Assembly: GCA_905207235.1 (NCBI GenBank)
Contig: CAJLKN010000003.1
Location: forward strand, 54,267 to 118,266
Source of the DNA: an uncultured Eubacteriales bacterium
GTDB taxonomy: Bacteria > Bacillota > Clostridia > Christensenellales > Borkfalkiaceae
Length of the DNA: 64,000 nt
Reading direction: 5' to 3'
The translations under genes and the position numbers were made by a program. Shown piece by piece: positions 50,380-58,774 of the stretch. Each line of letters opens with the position of its first letter. Position 1 is the stretch's first letter. Below the pieces are notes generated by a model that saw only the letters and a list, made by a program, of their open reading frames with translations, was not told the origin of the DNA and made no database searches.

Positions 50380-50637
50380 ATGGAAAGAACGACGCTCAGG
50401 AAAGAAAGAGTAGGCTTGGTAGTTTCCGACAAGATGGATAAGACCGTGGTCGTAGCCATCACCGAGAAAAGCAAGCACCCCCTGTATAAAAAGACCATAA
50501 CCAAGACGACGAAGTTCAAGGCGCACGACGAAGAAAACGCCTGCGGCGTCGGCGATAAGGTCAGAATAGTTGAAACAAGAAAGCTCTCCAAGGACAAGAA
50601 CTGGAGAGTTGCAGAAATCATCGAAAAGGCAAAATAA
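50380..50637 (+). CDS. rpsQ: 30S ribosomal protein S17
   Basis: An 85-aa OB-fold protein with RKERVGLVVSDKMDKTVVVAI and ENACGVGDKVRIVETRKLSKDKNWRV. ATG 50380 is 6 bp after AAGGAG; an in-frame ATG at 50362 would overlap rpmC. It is the last gene before a 176-bp spacer. Confidence 0.96.
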   Translation: MERTTLRKERVGLVVSDKMDKTVVVAITEKSKHPLYKKTITKTTKFKAHDEENACGVGDKVRIVETRKLSKDKNWRVAEIIEKAK

Positions 50638-50813
50638 TTATTTTCGTGGTTTCACGGCAAGGATACGTCCCGTTTATGCCGTATGTGCGGAAGCACGGCT
50701 TTAAAGCCGCGCAGCTCCCCGAAGTTCCGCGCGTACAGGGTAAAACGCCCGCATCGGGCAGGACGCATCCCTATACCGCATAAGAGTTGTAAGTAACATA
50801 AAAGGAGATTTAT
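50638..50813 (+). promoter_or_regulatory. Structured spacer rpsQ-rplN with alternative pairings
   Basis: TGCCGT (50677-50682) can pair with ACGGCA (50654-50659). The overlapping ATGCCGTAT (50676-50684) can instead pair with ATACCGCAT (50773-50781, one mismatch). CGGCTTTAAAGCCG (50696-50709) and GCCC/GGGC (50747-50759) form additional hairpins. The pairings exclude each other. No ORF, T run or promoter is evident. A possible regulatory switch between the S10 and spc halves. Confidence 0.5.
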
Positions 50814-51182
50814 ATGATACAACCTCAGACGAGGCTCAAGGCCGCAGACAACAGCGGCGCTAAAGAGCTTATGTGCATAAAGGTGCTGGGCGGCTCGTTC
50901 AGAAAGACGGGCAACATCGGCGACGTAATCGTATGTTCCGTAAAGACGGCTACCCCCGGCGGCGCCGTAAAGAAGGGCGACGTTGTCAAGGCCGTAATCG
51001 TAAGAAGCACCAAGGGTATCCGCCGCAACGACGGCACATATATCCGTTTTGACGACAACGCAGCCGTAATAATAGGCGCCAACCAGGAGCCCCGCGGCAC
51101 GCGTATCTTTGGACCGATTGCAAGGGAACTCCGCGAGAAGAACTATATGAAGATAATTTCCCTCGCACCCGAGGTTCTTTAA
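50814..51182 (+). CDS. rplN: 50S ribosomal protein L14
   Basis: A 122-aa protein beginning IQPQTRLKAADNSGAKELMCIKVLGGS with GTRIFGPIARELREKNYMKIISLAPEVL at the end. L14 forms intersubunit bridges. The length is exactly that of the family. AAGGAG before ATG. Confidence 0.98.
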   Translation: MIQPQTRLKAADNSGAKELMCIKVLGGSFRKTGNIGDVIVCSVKTATPGGAVKKGDVVKAVIVRSTKGIRRNDGTYIRFDDNAAVIIGANQEPRGTRIFGPIARELREKNYMKIISLAPEVL

Positions 51183-51198
51183 TTAAAGGAGAAGAGCT

Positions 51199-51624
51199 AT
51201 GAACGTAAAATTGAATGATAATGTTTTGGTTATCACCGGTAAGGACGCGGGCAAGCAGGGCAAAGTAGTTGCCACTTCTCCCAAGAACAACAAAGTGGTA
51301 GTCGAAGGCGTAAACCTTCAGAAGAAGGCTAAAAAAGCCAGAAGAGCAAACGAAACTTCGCAGATAATCGAAAAAGAGGGCGCAATCGATGCATCCAACG
51401 TAATGGTAATCTGCGACGCCTGCTCCAAACCCGTAAGAGTAAAGTACAGCGTCGAAGGCGGCAAAAAGGTAAGAGTATGCCCCAAGTGCGGCGCGGTTCT
51501 CGACAAGGCATACGCAGGCAAGAAGGGCGCGAAGGCGGCAGAAGTCAAGGAAGCTCCCAAAAAGCGTACGCGTAAGCGCGCAGCCAAGAAGGCGGAAGAG
51601 ACCGCCGAGGGCGAGGCTGAATAA
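51199..51624 (+). CDS. rplX: 50S ribosomal protein L24 with long charged tail
   Basis: A 141-aa protein with a KOW domain (VLVITGKDAGKQGKVV) and a CxxC...CPKCG pair that could bind zinc. The usual bacterial protein has just over 100 residues. This one adds a Lys/Ala/Glu-rich C-terminal tail of about 40 residues (from AGKKGAKAAEV to the end). Confidence 0.94.
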   Translation: MNVKLNDNVLVITGKDAGKQGKVVATSPKNNKVVVEGVNLQKKAKKARRANETSQIIEKEGAIDASNVMVICDACSKPVRVKYSVEGGKKVRVCPKCGAVLDKAYAGKKGAKAAEVKEAPKKRTRKRAAKKAEETAEGEAE

Positions 51625-51641
51625 GGAGGACGGTACAGAAT

Positions 51642-52199
51642 ATGGCACAGAAAGAATATATAAGCAGGGTCGCTCAGCAGTACGCTGAGGAAGCAGTACC
51701 CGCGCTCGTCAAGAAATTCGGCTATAAAAACCCCATGGAAGTGCCCAAGCTGGTCAAGATAGTAATCAGCTCGGGTCTCGGCGACATAAAGGATAACGCC
51801 AAGTCCATTCAGCTCGCAGTAAACGAAATCAAGCAGATAACAGGTCAGCAGCCCATACTCACCAAGGCTAAAAAGTCCGTCGCAAACTTCAAGGTGCGCG
51901 AAGGCATGTCGGTGGGCATCAAAGTTACCCTCAGGGGCAAGATGATGTACGACTTCTATGATAAGTTTGTATCCATCGCTCTTCCCAGAGTGCGCGACTT
52001 CCGCGGCGTATCCGCAGACAGCTTCGACGGCAAGGGCAACTACAATATGGGCGTCAAGGAACAGCTTATCTTCCCCGAAATCCAGTACGACCAGGTTGAA
52101 AAAATCCGCGGTATGGACATATGCTTCGTAACTACGGCAAAGACCGACGAAGAAGCAAGAGAACTTTTAAGGGCACTGGGAATGCCCTTCAAGAAGTAA
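51642..52199 (+). CDS. rplE: 50S ribosomal protein L5
   Basis: A 185-aa protein with FGYKNPMEVPKLVKIVISSGLG, ITGQQPILTKAKKSVANFKVREG and LPRVRDFRGVS. L5 binds 5S rRNA in the central protuberance. Normal length. Confidence 0.98.
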   Translation: MAQKEYISRVAQQYAEEAVPALVKKFGYKNPMEVPKLVKIVISSGLGDIKDNAKSIQLAVNEIKQITGQQPILTKAKKSVANFKVREGMSVGIKVTLRGKMMYDFYDKFVSIALPRVRDFRGVSADSFDGKGNYNMGVKEQLIFPEIQYDQVEKIRGMDICFVTTAKTDEEARELLRALGMPFKK

Positions 52200-52213
52200 G
52201 GAGAATTAACAAT

Positions 52214-52399
52214 ATGGCAAAGAAAGCAATGATAAACAAGCAGCAGAGACCTGCCAAATTCTCGACGAGGGCTTACACCAGATGCTCCATCTGCGGAAGA
52301 CCCCACGCCGTTCTGCGTAAATACGGAGTATGCCGTATCTGCTTCAGAAACCTTGCTTACAAGGGAGAAATTCCCGGCGTAAAGAAATCGAGCTGGTAA
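52214..52399 (+). CDS. rpsZ: 30S ribosomal protein S14 type Z
   Basis: A 61-aa protein AKKAMINKQQRPAKFSTRAY... with CSICGRPHAVLRKYGVCRIC, a four-Cys zinc knuckle. The zinc-bearing short form is usual in Gram-positive bacteria. ATG 52214 follows AGGAGA; longer frame starts are upstream and non-homologous. Confidence 0.97.
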   Translation: MAKKAMINKQQRPAKFSTRAYTRCSICGRPHAVLRKYGVCRICFRNLAYKGEIPGVKKSSW

Positions 52400-52416
52400 G
52401 AAAGGAGGACAGACAG

Positions 52417-52809
52417 ATGACAGATCCCATCGCAGATATGCTCACGCGCATCAGAAACGCGCTTATGGTAAATAAGGAAACCGTCGAAGTGCCTTCGTCC
52501 AACATGAAAAAGGCAATCGCGGACATCATGCTCAAAGAAGGTTATCTTTCCGACGTCAAACTCGTAGAAGACGGCTTCGGCGGCAAACTCGTGCTCACGC
52601 TCAAATACATCGGCAAAAAGCAGTCGGTCATCAACGGACTTAAAAGAATTTCCAAGCCCGGACTCAGAAGCTATGCCGGCGTAGAGGATATGCCCAAGGT
52701 CATGGACGGCCTGGGAATTGCAATCCTTTCGACCAACAAGGGCGTAATGACGGATAAGCAGGCAAAGGCAGCCAACGTAGGCGGCGAAGTGCTCTGCTAT
52801 ATCTGGTAA
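52417..52809 (+). CDS. rpsH: 30S ribosomal protein S8
   Basis: A 130-aa protein with TDPIADMLTRIRNALMVNKETVEVPSS and ISTNKGVMT/AGVGGE-like C-terminal segments (GIAILSTNKGVMTDKQAKAANVGGEVLCYIW). S8 nucleates the 30S platform. The start 52417 follows AAAGGAGG. Confidence 0.97.
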   Translation: MTDPIADMLTRIRNALMVNKETVEVPSSNMKKAIADIMLKEGYLSDVKLVEDGFGGKLVLTLKYIGKKQSVINGLKRISKPGLRSYAGVEDMPKVMDGLGIAILSTNKGVMTDKQAKAANVGGEVLCYIW

Positions 52810-52825
52810 GGAGGTAATTTAGAAT

Positions 52826-53374
52826 ATGTCAAGAATAGGTAAATTACCCGTACAGCTCCCCGCAGGCGTAACGGTAACGTTCGCAGACGGCGTTCTCACC
52901 GTCAAAGGCGGCAAGGGCACGCTCACCCAGGAAGTGGTCGGCGATATAGATTTCAAGGTAGAGGGCAGCGAAGCTCTCGTACTTAAAAAGACCGATTCCC
53001 CCGAGCTCGACGCAAAGCACGGACTGTACCGCGCGCTGCTCCACAACATGGTTGTGGGCGTAACGCAGGGTTACACCAAGTCGCTCAAAGTCAACGGCGT
53101 CGGCTGGAAGGTCGCAAAACAGGGCAACAAGGTAGTGCTCAACGTAGGTTTCTCTCATCCCGTAGAGTTTGCAGAGCCCGCAGGCATCACCCTCAACTGC
53201 CCCACCCCCAACGAAATTGTTGTTGCAGGCATCGATAAGAACCTCGTAGGTCAGACGGCTGCAAACATCAGATCGATAAGAACGCCCGAACCTTATCACG
53301 GATACGGCATCGCTTACAGCGACGAAGTAATCGAGCGCAAGGAAGGCAAGACGGGCGGCAAGGGCAAGAAATAA
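52826..53374 (+). CDS. rplF: 50S ribosomal protein L6
   Basis: A 182-aa protein with SRIGKLPVQLPAGVTV, GYTKSLKVNGVGWKV and PEPYHGYGIAYSDEVIERKEGKTG. L6 lies at the base of the L7/L12 stalk. Normal length. A 134-bp spacer follows. Confidence 0.98.
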   Translation: MSRIGKLPVQLPAGVTVTFADGVLTVKGGKGTLTQEVVGDIDFKVEGSEALVLKKTDSPELDAKHGLYRALLHNMVVGVTQGYTKSLKVNGVGWKVAKQGNKVVLNVGFSHPVEFAEPAGITLNCPTPNEIVVAGIDKNLVGQTAANIRSIRTPEPYHGYGIAYSDEVIERKEGKTGGKGKK

Positions 53375-53508
53375 TTTCGGATATGCGGCGTAGAGCCGCG
53401 GCTTAAACTTTGAAACCGCGTTCTCTCCGGGCGCGGAATAGAAGTTGCCCAATCCGAAGGACGCGCCGCCGCGAGCGGCGGATTGCTCACATTTTTCAAG
53501 GAGATATC
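53375..53508 (+). promoter_or_regulatory. Structured spacer rplF-rplR
   Basis: TTCGGAT (53376-53382) pairs with ATCCGAA (53452-53458), enclosing GCGGC/GCCGC (53385-53399) and CCGCG/CGCGG (53416-53436). A further hairpin CCGCCG-CGAG-CGGCGG (about 53466-53481) follows, then GATTGCTCACATTTTTC. This is a multi-branch fold like the spacer before rplC. No ORF. Confidence 0.48.
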
Positions 53509-53877
53509 ATGATAAGCAAAATCGATAAAAATAAGGAAAGACAGCGCCGTCACGTAAGAGTTCGCAAAAAGATTTCCGGCACGGCGCAGACACCCAGATT
53601 TAACGTCTATCGCAGCCTCAACCACATCTATGTTCAGGTCATCGACGACGTAAAGGGAGTAACCTTGTGCTCTGCATCCACCATGGAAAAGGAAATTCAG
53701 GCGGAAATCAAGGATATGACCAAAACCGAAGCGGCAAAAGTCGTAGGCAAGAAAGCAGCCGAGCGCGCAATCAAGGCGGGCATTCAGGCAGTTGTTTTCG
53801 ACAGAGGCGGTTACCTTTATACCGGCCGCGTACAGGCAGTAGCCGACGGCGCAAGAGAAGCCGGACTTAATTTCTAA
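53509..53877 (+). CDS. rplR: 50S ribosomal protein L18
   Basis: A 122-aa protein with RVRKKISGTAQTPRFNVYRSLNHIYVQVIDD and FDRGGYLYTGRVQAVADGAREAGLNF. L18 binds 5S rRNA. The start ATG 53509 follows AAGGAGA; an upstream frame start at 53410 lies in the structured spacer. Confidence 0.97.
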   Translation: MISKIDKNKERQRRHVRVRKKISGTAQTPRFNVYRSLNHIYVQVIDDVKGVTLCSASTMEKEIQAEIKDMTKTEAAKVVGKKAAERAIKAGIQAVVFDRGGYLYTGRVQAVADGAREAGLNF

Positions 53878-53888
53878 GGAGCAGAGGT

Positions 53889-54428
53889 ATGGAAGAAAAG
53901 AAAGAAAGGACGCAAAGAAGAGATTCAAGACCCAGAAGAAGAGACGAGGATGACGGCTTCATCAAAAAGCTCATCCAGGTCAACAGGGTAACCAAGACCG
54001 TCAAGGGCGGCCGCAACATGCGCTTTGCAGCGCTGGTTGTCGTCGGCGACGGCAAGGGTTCGGTAGGCTACGGCATGGGAAAGAGCAAGGAAGTTCCCGA
54101 AGCAATCGAAAAGGCTACCGCACAGGCTAAGCGCAACCTTACCAAGTGCAACTTGAAGGATACATCCATTCCTCACACCGTCATCGGCGTATATGGCAGG
54201 GGCTCCGTGCTCATGATGCCCGCCGCACAAGGTACCGGCGTTATCGCAGGCGGTCCCGTGCGTGCCGTGATGGAAGCTGCAGGCGTAAAGGATATACGTA
54301 CAAAATCCCACGGAACCAACAACCCCATCAACTGCGTAAAGGCAGCCGTTGCAGGTCTGGTTTCGCTCAAAGCTCCCGAAGACGTTGCAGCCGCACGCGG
54401 CAAGGCGTTAGAGGAAATTTTAGGCTAA
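53889..54428 (+). CDS. rpsE: 30S ribosomal protein S5
   Basis: A 179-aa protein with a basic N terminus, VKGGRNMRFAALVVVGDGKGSVGYGMGKSKEVPEAI and GVIAGGPVRAVMEAAGV. S5 contributes to decoding accuracy. Normal length. Confidence 0.98.
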   Translation: MEEKKERTQRRDSRPRRRDEDDGFIKKLIQVNRVTKTVKGGRNMRFAALVVVGDGKGSVGYGMGKSKEVPEAIEKATAQAKRNLTKCNLKDTSIPHTVIGVYGRGSVLMMPAAQGTGVIAGGPVRAVMEAAGVKDIRTKSHGTNNPINCVKAAVAGLVSLKAPEDVAAARGKALEEILG

Positions 54429-54440
54429 ACGGAGGACGTT

Positions 54441-54614
54441 ATGGTAAAGATTACGTTGATTAAAAGCGTATCCAACGAAAACAAGAGCATAAAGGCTACT
54501 GTAGAAGCGTTGGGACTTAAAAAAATCCGTTCGACCAGGACCCTCGAAGCGACCCCCGCTAATATGGGTCAGATAAAGAAGGTTGAATACCTTCTCAAGG
54601 TTGAAGAAGTTTAA
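54441..54614 (+). CDS. rpmD: 50S ribosomal protein L30
   Basis: A 57-aa protein MVKITLIKSVSNENKSI ... LGLKKIRSTRTLEATPANMGQIKKVEYLLKVEEV, typical of bacterial L30. GGAGG lies 7 bp before ATG. L30 is often lost in other lineages; its presence between rpsE and rplO is the standard order. Confidence 0.96.
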   Translation: MVKITLIKSVSNENKSIKATVEALGLKKIRSTRTLEATPANMGQIKKVEYLLKVEEV

Positions 54615-54628
54615 GGAGAAGAAGCACA

Positions 54629-55075
54629 ATGAGAATAGATACATTACAGCCCGCAGAGGGCGCAACGACTTCTCCCAAGAGATTAGGCAGAGGCATAGGC
54701 TCTGGCAAGGGCAAGACGTCCGGCAAGGGTCATAAAGGTCAGTGGGCGCGTTCGGGCGGCGGCGTACGTCCCGGTTTCGAAGGCGGTCAGATGCCCCTCC
54801 ACAGAAGAATCCCCAAGAGAGGTTTCCACAACAAGTGGGCAACGTCTTATTTGATTATCAATCTTTCGCAGCTTTCTTCCGTTCCCGCAGGCACGGTTGT
54901 AGATTACGACTATGTAGTTGAAAATTCGCTTGCGAAGAACGTAAAGAACAACGGCGGCCTCAAAGTTCTCGGCAGCGGCGAAGTAACCGTCGCTCTCACG
55001 GTAAAAGCATCGGCTTTCTCGGCTTCTGCAAAGGAAGCAATCGAAAAGGCGGGCGGCACAGCCGAGATTGTATAA
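54629..55075 (+). CDS. rplO: 50S ribosomal protein L15
   Basis: A 148-aa protein with the Gly-rich RLGRGIGSGKGKTSGKGHKGQWARSGGGVRPGFEGGQMPLHRRIPKRGF and a C-terminal KVLGSGEVTVALTVKASAFS domain. Normal length. secY follows after 46 bp. Confidence 0.97.
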   Translation: MRIDTLQPAEGATTSPKRLGRGIGSGKGKTSGKGHKGQWARSGGGVRPGFEGGQMPLHRRIPKRGFHNKWATSYLIINLSQLSSVPAGTVVDYDYVVENSLAKNVKNNGGLKVLGSGEVTVALTVKASAFSASAKEAIEKAGGTAEIV

Positions 55076-55121
55076 TTAATCAGACGCAGGCGCCGCGCGC
55101 GGCGCCGAAGGAGAGCCAATA

Positions 55122-56468
55122 ATGTTTGAAACAATAAAAAATTGTTTTAAAAACAAGGAAATACGCAAGAAGATTTGGATAACCCTCCTCATTCTGCTCG
55201 TATTCCGTCTGGGCTGCTACATCCCCGTCCCCGGCATGGACGCAGAGAGCTTCGCCGGTCAGATAAACGACGTTTCGTTCCTCGAAATAATGTCGTCGAT
55301 AACCGGCGGTTCGCTCGCAAACGCCACGCTGTTCGCGCTGGGCATCAGCCCCTATATTAACGCCTCCATTATAATTCAGCTTTTAAGCGTAGGCATTCCT
55401 TACCTCGAAAACCTCTCCAAACAGGGCGAAGAGGGCAGGAAGAAGATAGCTCAGATTACCAGATACGTTACGATTATCCTCGCCATACTTCAGGCAGTCG
55501 GCATAATCGTCAACTTCGGTATTCAGGGCGACTCGATAGAGCTTCACCTTTTCGGCGAACAGGCTATCGGCACTACGGGCGCAAGCTGGGTAGCAGGCAT
55601 ATTCCTCACCGTCGTCTATACCGCGGGCGCAATGCTCGTTATGTGGCTGGGTGAAAGAATTACCGAATACGGCGTATCCAACGGCATATCGCTCATCATC
55701 TTTGTCGGCATCATCTCTACGGCGGGATCGCAGCTCGTATCCAAATTTACCGAAGCGTTCACCGGTTCCCCCGCAGTTTTATGGGAAGTCCTCGGCTTCA
55801 TTATCCTCACGATAATCGAGTTCACCGCAATAGTTGCGGTTGACCTCTCCGAGAGGAAAATTCCCGTTCAGTACGCAAAGCAGGTCAAGGGCAGAAAGAT
55901 GTACGGCGGTCAGTCGTCGGTAATTCCTTTAAGAATTGCAGGCGGCGGCGTAATGCCCCTCATCTTCGCCTTCGCATTCATAAGCGTTCCCGCAATGCTC
56001 GCCAGCCTCTTCTGGCCGGGCAGCACGTTCGAAACGGGCGTAACCGACTGGTTCTCCGGTTCGTCGCCTTACTGGTACGGTCAGCTCATATACATGGTTG
56101 TTCTGTGCCTTCTTATCTTTGCATTCTCGTTCCTCTATGCGTCCATGCAGTTCAATGCGGAGGACGTATCCAGAACGATACAGCAGAACGGCGGCTTCAT
56201 TCAGGGCATCCGCCCCGGCAGACCCACTGCGGACTACCTCAAGAGAATAAACGGCAGAATAACGCTGTTCGGTGCAATATATCTGTCGCTCGTCGCATTC
56301 ATACCTTCCATTCTCGGCATAATCGCCACGGCGCTCAGCTGGGGAACGGACCTTATAAGCGTATTCTCCACGACGGGTATCCTCATCGTCGTATCGGTAG
56401 CGCTCGAGCTCGACAAACAGTTGCAGTCGCAGCTTATGATGAAGAATTATAAAGGCTTCCTCAAATAA
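55122..56468 (+). CDS. secY: Protein translocase subunit SecY
   Basis: A 448-aa protein with ten membrane helices, the plug region after PVPGMD, GISPYINASIIIQLL, ISLIIFVGI and a C-terminal QFNAEDVSRTIQQNGGFIQGIRPGRPTADYL. SecY is the channel of the Sec translocon. It has a short GGAGAG ribosome binding site. adk follows after 24 bp. Confidence 0.98.
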   Translation: MFETIKNCFKNKEIRKKIWITLLILLVFRLGCYIPVPGMDAESFAGQINDVSFLEIMSSITGGSLANATLFALGISPYINASIIIQLLSVGIPYLENLSKQGEEGRKKIAQITRYVTIILAILQAVGIIVNFGIQGDSIELHLFGEQAIGTTGASWVAGIFLTVVYTAGAMLVMWLGERITEYGVSNGISLIIFVGIISTAGSQLVSKFTEAFTGSPAVLWEVLGFIILTIIEFTAIVAVDLSERKIPVQYAKQVKGRKMYGGQSSVIPLRIAGGGVMPLIFAFAFISVPAMLASLFWPGSTFETGVTDWFSGSSPYWYGQLIYMVVLCLLIFAFSFLYASMQFNAEDVSRTIQQNGGFIQGIRPGRPTADYLKRINGRITLFGAIYLSLVAFIPSILGIIATALSWGTDLISVFSTTGILIVVSVALELDKQLQSQLMMKNYKGFLK

Positions 56469-56492
56469 TCAGAACACAAAAGGCGGCGTAAA

Positions 56493-57125
56493 ATGAACAT
56501 TGTTTTACTCGGCGCTCCCGGCGCCGGCAAGGGTACGCAGGCAAAGCTCATCGAGGAAAAGTACGGACTTGCGCACGTTTCGACGGGCGATATATTCAGG
56601 GCTAACATAAAGGGCGGCACGCCGATAGGCAAGATAGCCAAAGGCTATATCGACCGCGGCGAGCTCGTTCCCGACGAAGTAACCTGCGAACTCGTAAAAG
56701 ACAGGCTTGTAAACGGCGAGACCGGCAAGGGCTTCATGCTCGACGGTTTCCCCCGCAACATATTCCAGGCTCAGCAGCTCGACGGCTTTGCGCGCGTCGA
56801 TCTGTGCATAAACATCGACGTAGATAAGTCCCTTCTCATGGACAGAATTTGCGGCAGAAGAATGTGTTCGTGCGGCGCAAGCTATCACGTTTCCATGCTC
56901 AACGGAGCAACAAAATGCTTGAAGTGCGGCAAGGAACTGTACAGGCGCGAGGACGACAACCCCGAAACGGTTGAAGCAAGATTGAACACTTACGCCACTC
57001 AGACGGCGCCCCTCGAAGAATATTACAGGGCGCAGGGAAAGCTCTTCACTGTTGACGGCGGCGCGGGCACGCCCGACGAAATATTCGCCGTCATCTGCAA
57101 GGAGCTGGATAAATATATAAAATGA
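56493..57125 (+). CDS. adk: Adenylate kinase with zinc-binding LID
   Basis: A 210-aa protein with GAPGAGKGTQA (residues 7-17), HVSTGDIFRANI, DGFPRN and the LID segment CGRRMCSCGASYH ... CLKCG whose four Cys bind Zn, common in Gram-positive Adk. It interconverts ATP and AMP with ADP. Overlaps map by 4 bp (ATGA). Confidence 0.98.
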   Translation: MNIVLLGAPGAGKGTQAKLIEEKYGLAHVSTGDIFRANIKGGTPIGKIAKGYIDRGELVPDEVTCELVKDRLVNGETGKGFMLDGFPRNIFQAQQLDGFARVDLCINIDVDKSLLMDRICGRRMCSCGASYHVSMLNGATKCLKCGKELYRREDDNPETVEARLNTYATQTAPLEEYYRAQGKLFTVDGGAGTPDEIFAVICKELDKYIK

Positions 57126-57865
57126 TTAAACCTAAGACCCCCGAAGAAATCGCGCTCATGCGCGAATCGTGCAGGATTGTCAAAGAGACGCTCGATTTCG
57201 TGGGCAGAAACATACGCGCAGGGATGACCACCAAGGACGTCGACGATATGGTTTACCGCTACATAACCTCGTGCGGAGCGTATCCGTCGTCGCTCGGTTA
57301 CGGCGGCTTCCCCGCAAGCGCGTGCGTGTCTGTCAACGAAGTGGTCGTACACGGCATTCCTTCCGACAGAATAATAGAAAACGGCGACATAGTCAGCGTT
57401 GACATAACCGCCGAAAAGAACGGCTACAACGGCGACGCGGCGCGTACCTTTATGATAGGCGACGTCTCCGAAGAGAAAAGACAGCTCGTAAAAGTTACCG
57501 AAGAGTGCTTTTTCAAGGCAATCGAGGGACTTAAAGCGGGTACGCCGCTCTACGACATAGGTTATGCGGTGCAGACGCACGCCGAAAGCCACGGCTACGG
57601 CGTCGTGCGCGCCCTCGTCGGACACGGCATCGGCAGGGATATGCACGAGGATCCTTCCGTTCCCAATTACGGAAAGAAGGGCACGGGCATGCGCCTTAAA
57701 GCGGGCATGACGATATGCATAGAGCCGATGATAAACGCGGGTACTTACAAAGTAGTGTTCCACGACGACGGCTGGACGGTTACGACCATGGACGGCAAGC
57801 CGTCGGCACATTACGAAAACACCGTGCTCATCACCGAGGACGGAGTGGAAATTCTTACCCTTTAA
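57122..57865 (+). CDS. map: Methionine aminopeptidase type I
   Basis: A 247-aa protein with VVHGIPSDRIIENGDIVSVDI, DAARTFMIG, GHGIGRDMHEDPSVPNYG and MTICIEPMINAG, supplying the metal-binding Asp, His and Glu. It removes the initiator Met. Standard position after adk. Confidence 0.97.
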   Translation: MIKPKTPEEIALMRESCRIVKETLDFVGRNIRAGMTTKDVDDMVYRYITSCGAYPSSLGYGGFPASACVSVNEVVVHGIPSDRIIENGDIVSVDITAEKNGYNGDAARTFMIGDVSEEKRQLVKVTEECFFKAIEGLKAGTPLYDIGYAVQTHAESHGYGVVRALVGHGIGRDMHEDPSVPNYGKKGTGMRLKAGMTICIEPMINAGTYKVVFHDDGWTVTTMDGKPSAHYENTVLITEDGVEILTL

Positions 57866-57874
57866 GGGTGCAAA

Positions 57875-58153
57875 ATGAAAGTTAAGACTCCCCGAGAGGG
57901 CACAATTTGCGTGAGTGCGCAGGGCAGGGACAAGGGCACAACCTACGCCGTCATAAGCGTGGTTTCGCCGCAGTTCGTGCTCGTAGCGGACGGCAACCGC
58001 AAAAAGCTGAGTTGTCCCAAACGGAAAAATTTAAAGCACCTTATATTAACGCCCCGCACGGCGGCGGAATTCGGTGCGGATATTTCAAACGGCAGTGCGG
58101 ACGACTGCGCTCTGGCTTACGCCATAAAGCAGTATCTGCAAAGTAAAAAATAA
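57875..58153 (+). CDS. KOW-domain RNA-binding protein (L14e-like)
   Basis: A 92-aa protein with a KOW-like beta fold (GTICVSAQGRDKGTTYAVI) and the CPKRKNLKHL segment. A similar gene sits between map and infA in many clostridia, where it is annotated as an RNA-binding or ribosomal L14e-like protein of unclear role. It begins 9 bp after map. Confidence 0.8.
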   Translation: MKVKTPREGTICVSAQGRDKGTTYAVISVVSPQFVLVADGNRKKLSCPKRKNLKHLILTPRTAAEFGADISNGSADDCALAYAIKQYLQSKK

Positions 58154-58170
58154 AGTCGGAGGAAAACAAT

Positions 58171-58392
58171 TTGTCTAAGGACGATGTAATTGAAGCGGAA
58201 GGAAAGGTAATAGAGTGCCTGCCCAACGCCACTTTCAAAGTACAGCTTTCTAACGGTTACGTAATCACGGCATACATTTCAGGCAAACTTCGCATGAACT
58301 ATATCAGAATTATAGAAGGCGACACAGTCAAGCTCGAAATGAGTCCTTACGATCTGACCAAAGGCAGAATCACCTGGCGCAGCAAGGGTTAA
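58171..58392 (+). CDS. infA: Translation initiation factor IF-1
   Basis: A 73-aa OB-fold protein: SKDDVIEAEGKVIECLPNATFKVQL and GRITWRSKG. It starts with TTG after GGAGGAAAACAAT. IF-1 occupies the A site during initiation. Normal length. Confidence 0.97.
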   Translation: MSKDDVIEAEGKVIECLPNATFKVQLSNGYVITAYISGKLRMNYIRIIEGDTVKLEMSPYDLTKGRITWRSKG

Positions 58393-58428
58393 CCTTCCCG
58401 CCGGAAAACACAAAAAAGGAGATTAATT

Positions 58429-58545
58429 ATGAAAGTTAGACCTTCAGTAAAGCCTATGTGCGACAAGTGCAAAGTCATCAAAAGAAACGGCAAAGTAATG
58501 GTTATCTGTTCCAAGAACAAGAGCCACAAGCAGCGCCAGGGGTAA
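58429..58545 (+). CDS. rpmJ: 50S ribosomal protein L36
   Basis: A 38-aa protein MKVRPSVKPMCDKCKVIKRNGKVMVIC...H. The Cys, Cys, Cys, His set shows the zinc-binding form. AAGGAG site 7 bp before ATG. Confidence 0.97.
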   Translation: MKVRPSVKPMCDKCKVIKRNGKVMVICSKNKSHKQRQG

Positions 58546-58774
58546 TTTTTAATGTGCCTTCGGGCGCAGAAGTATTTTTTTCGCGTTTATAATGACAGAG
58601 CTGATTTCGCTTTGAAAGCGGGATAGTGCCGTACTTTGTGCGACGGAACTCTTAATTATAAAAATAATTTCGGCGGCGCAAATGCAGTTCATTCCACAAT
58701 ATTTGCCGCAGGATACGCCGCGCGGTTGACATAAGTAATATTTTTTTAAAATCAAACGGAGGAAATAAATCGTT
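58546..58774 (+). promoter_or_regulatory. Structured spacer rpmJ-rpsM
   Basis: A 229-bp gap with a GTGCC-TTCG-GGCGC hairpin (about 58554-58568), a CCGT/ACGG hairpin and GCAAAT/ATTTGC (about 58679-58715) within a longer imperfect stem. A weak TTGACA (58726-58731) with a TAAAAT 15 bp later could be an internal promoter. The alpha operon leader of other bacteria, bound by S4, lies at the same place; rpsD is in this operon. Confidence 0.45.
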
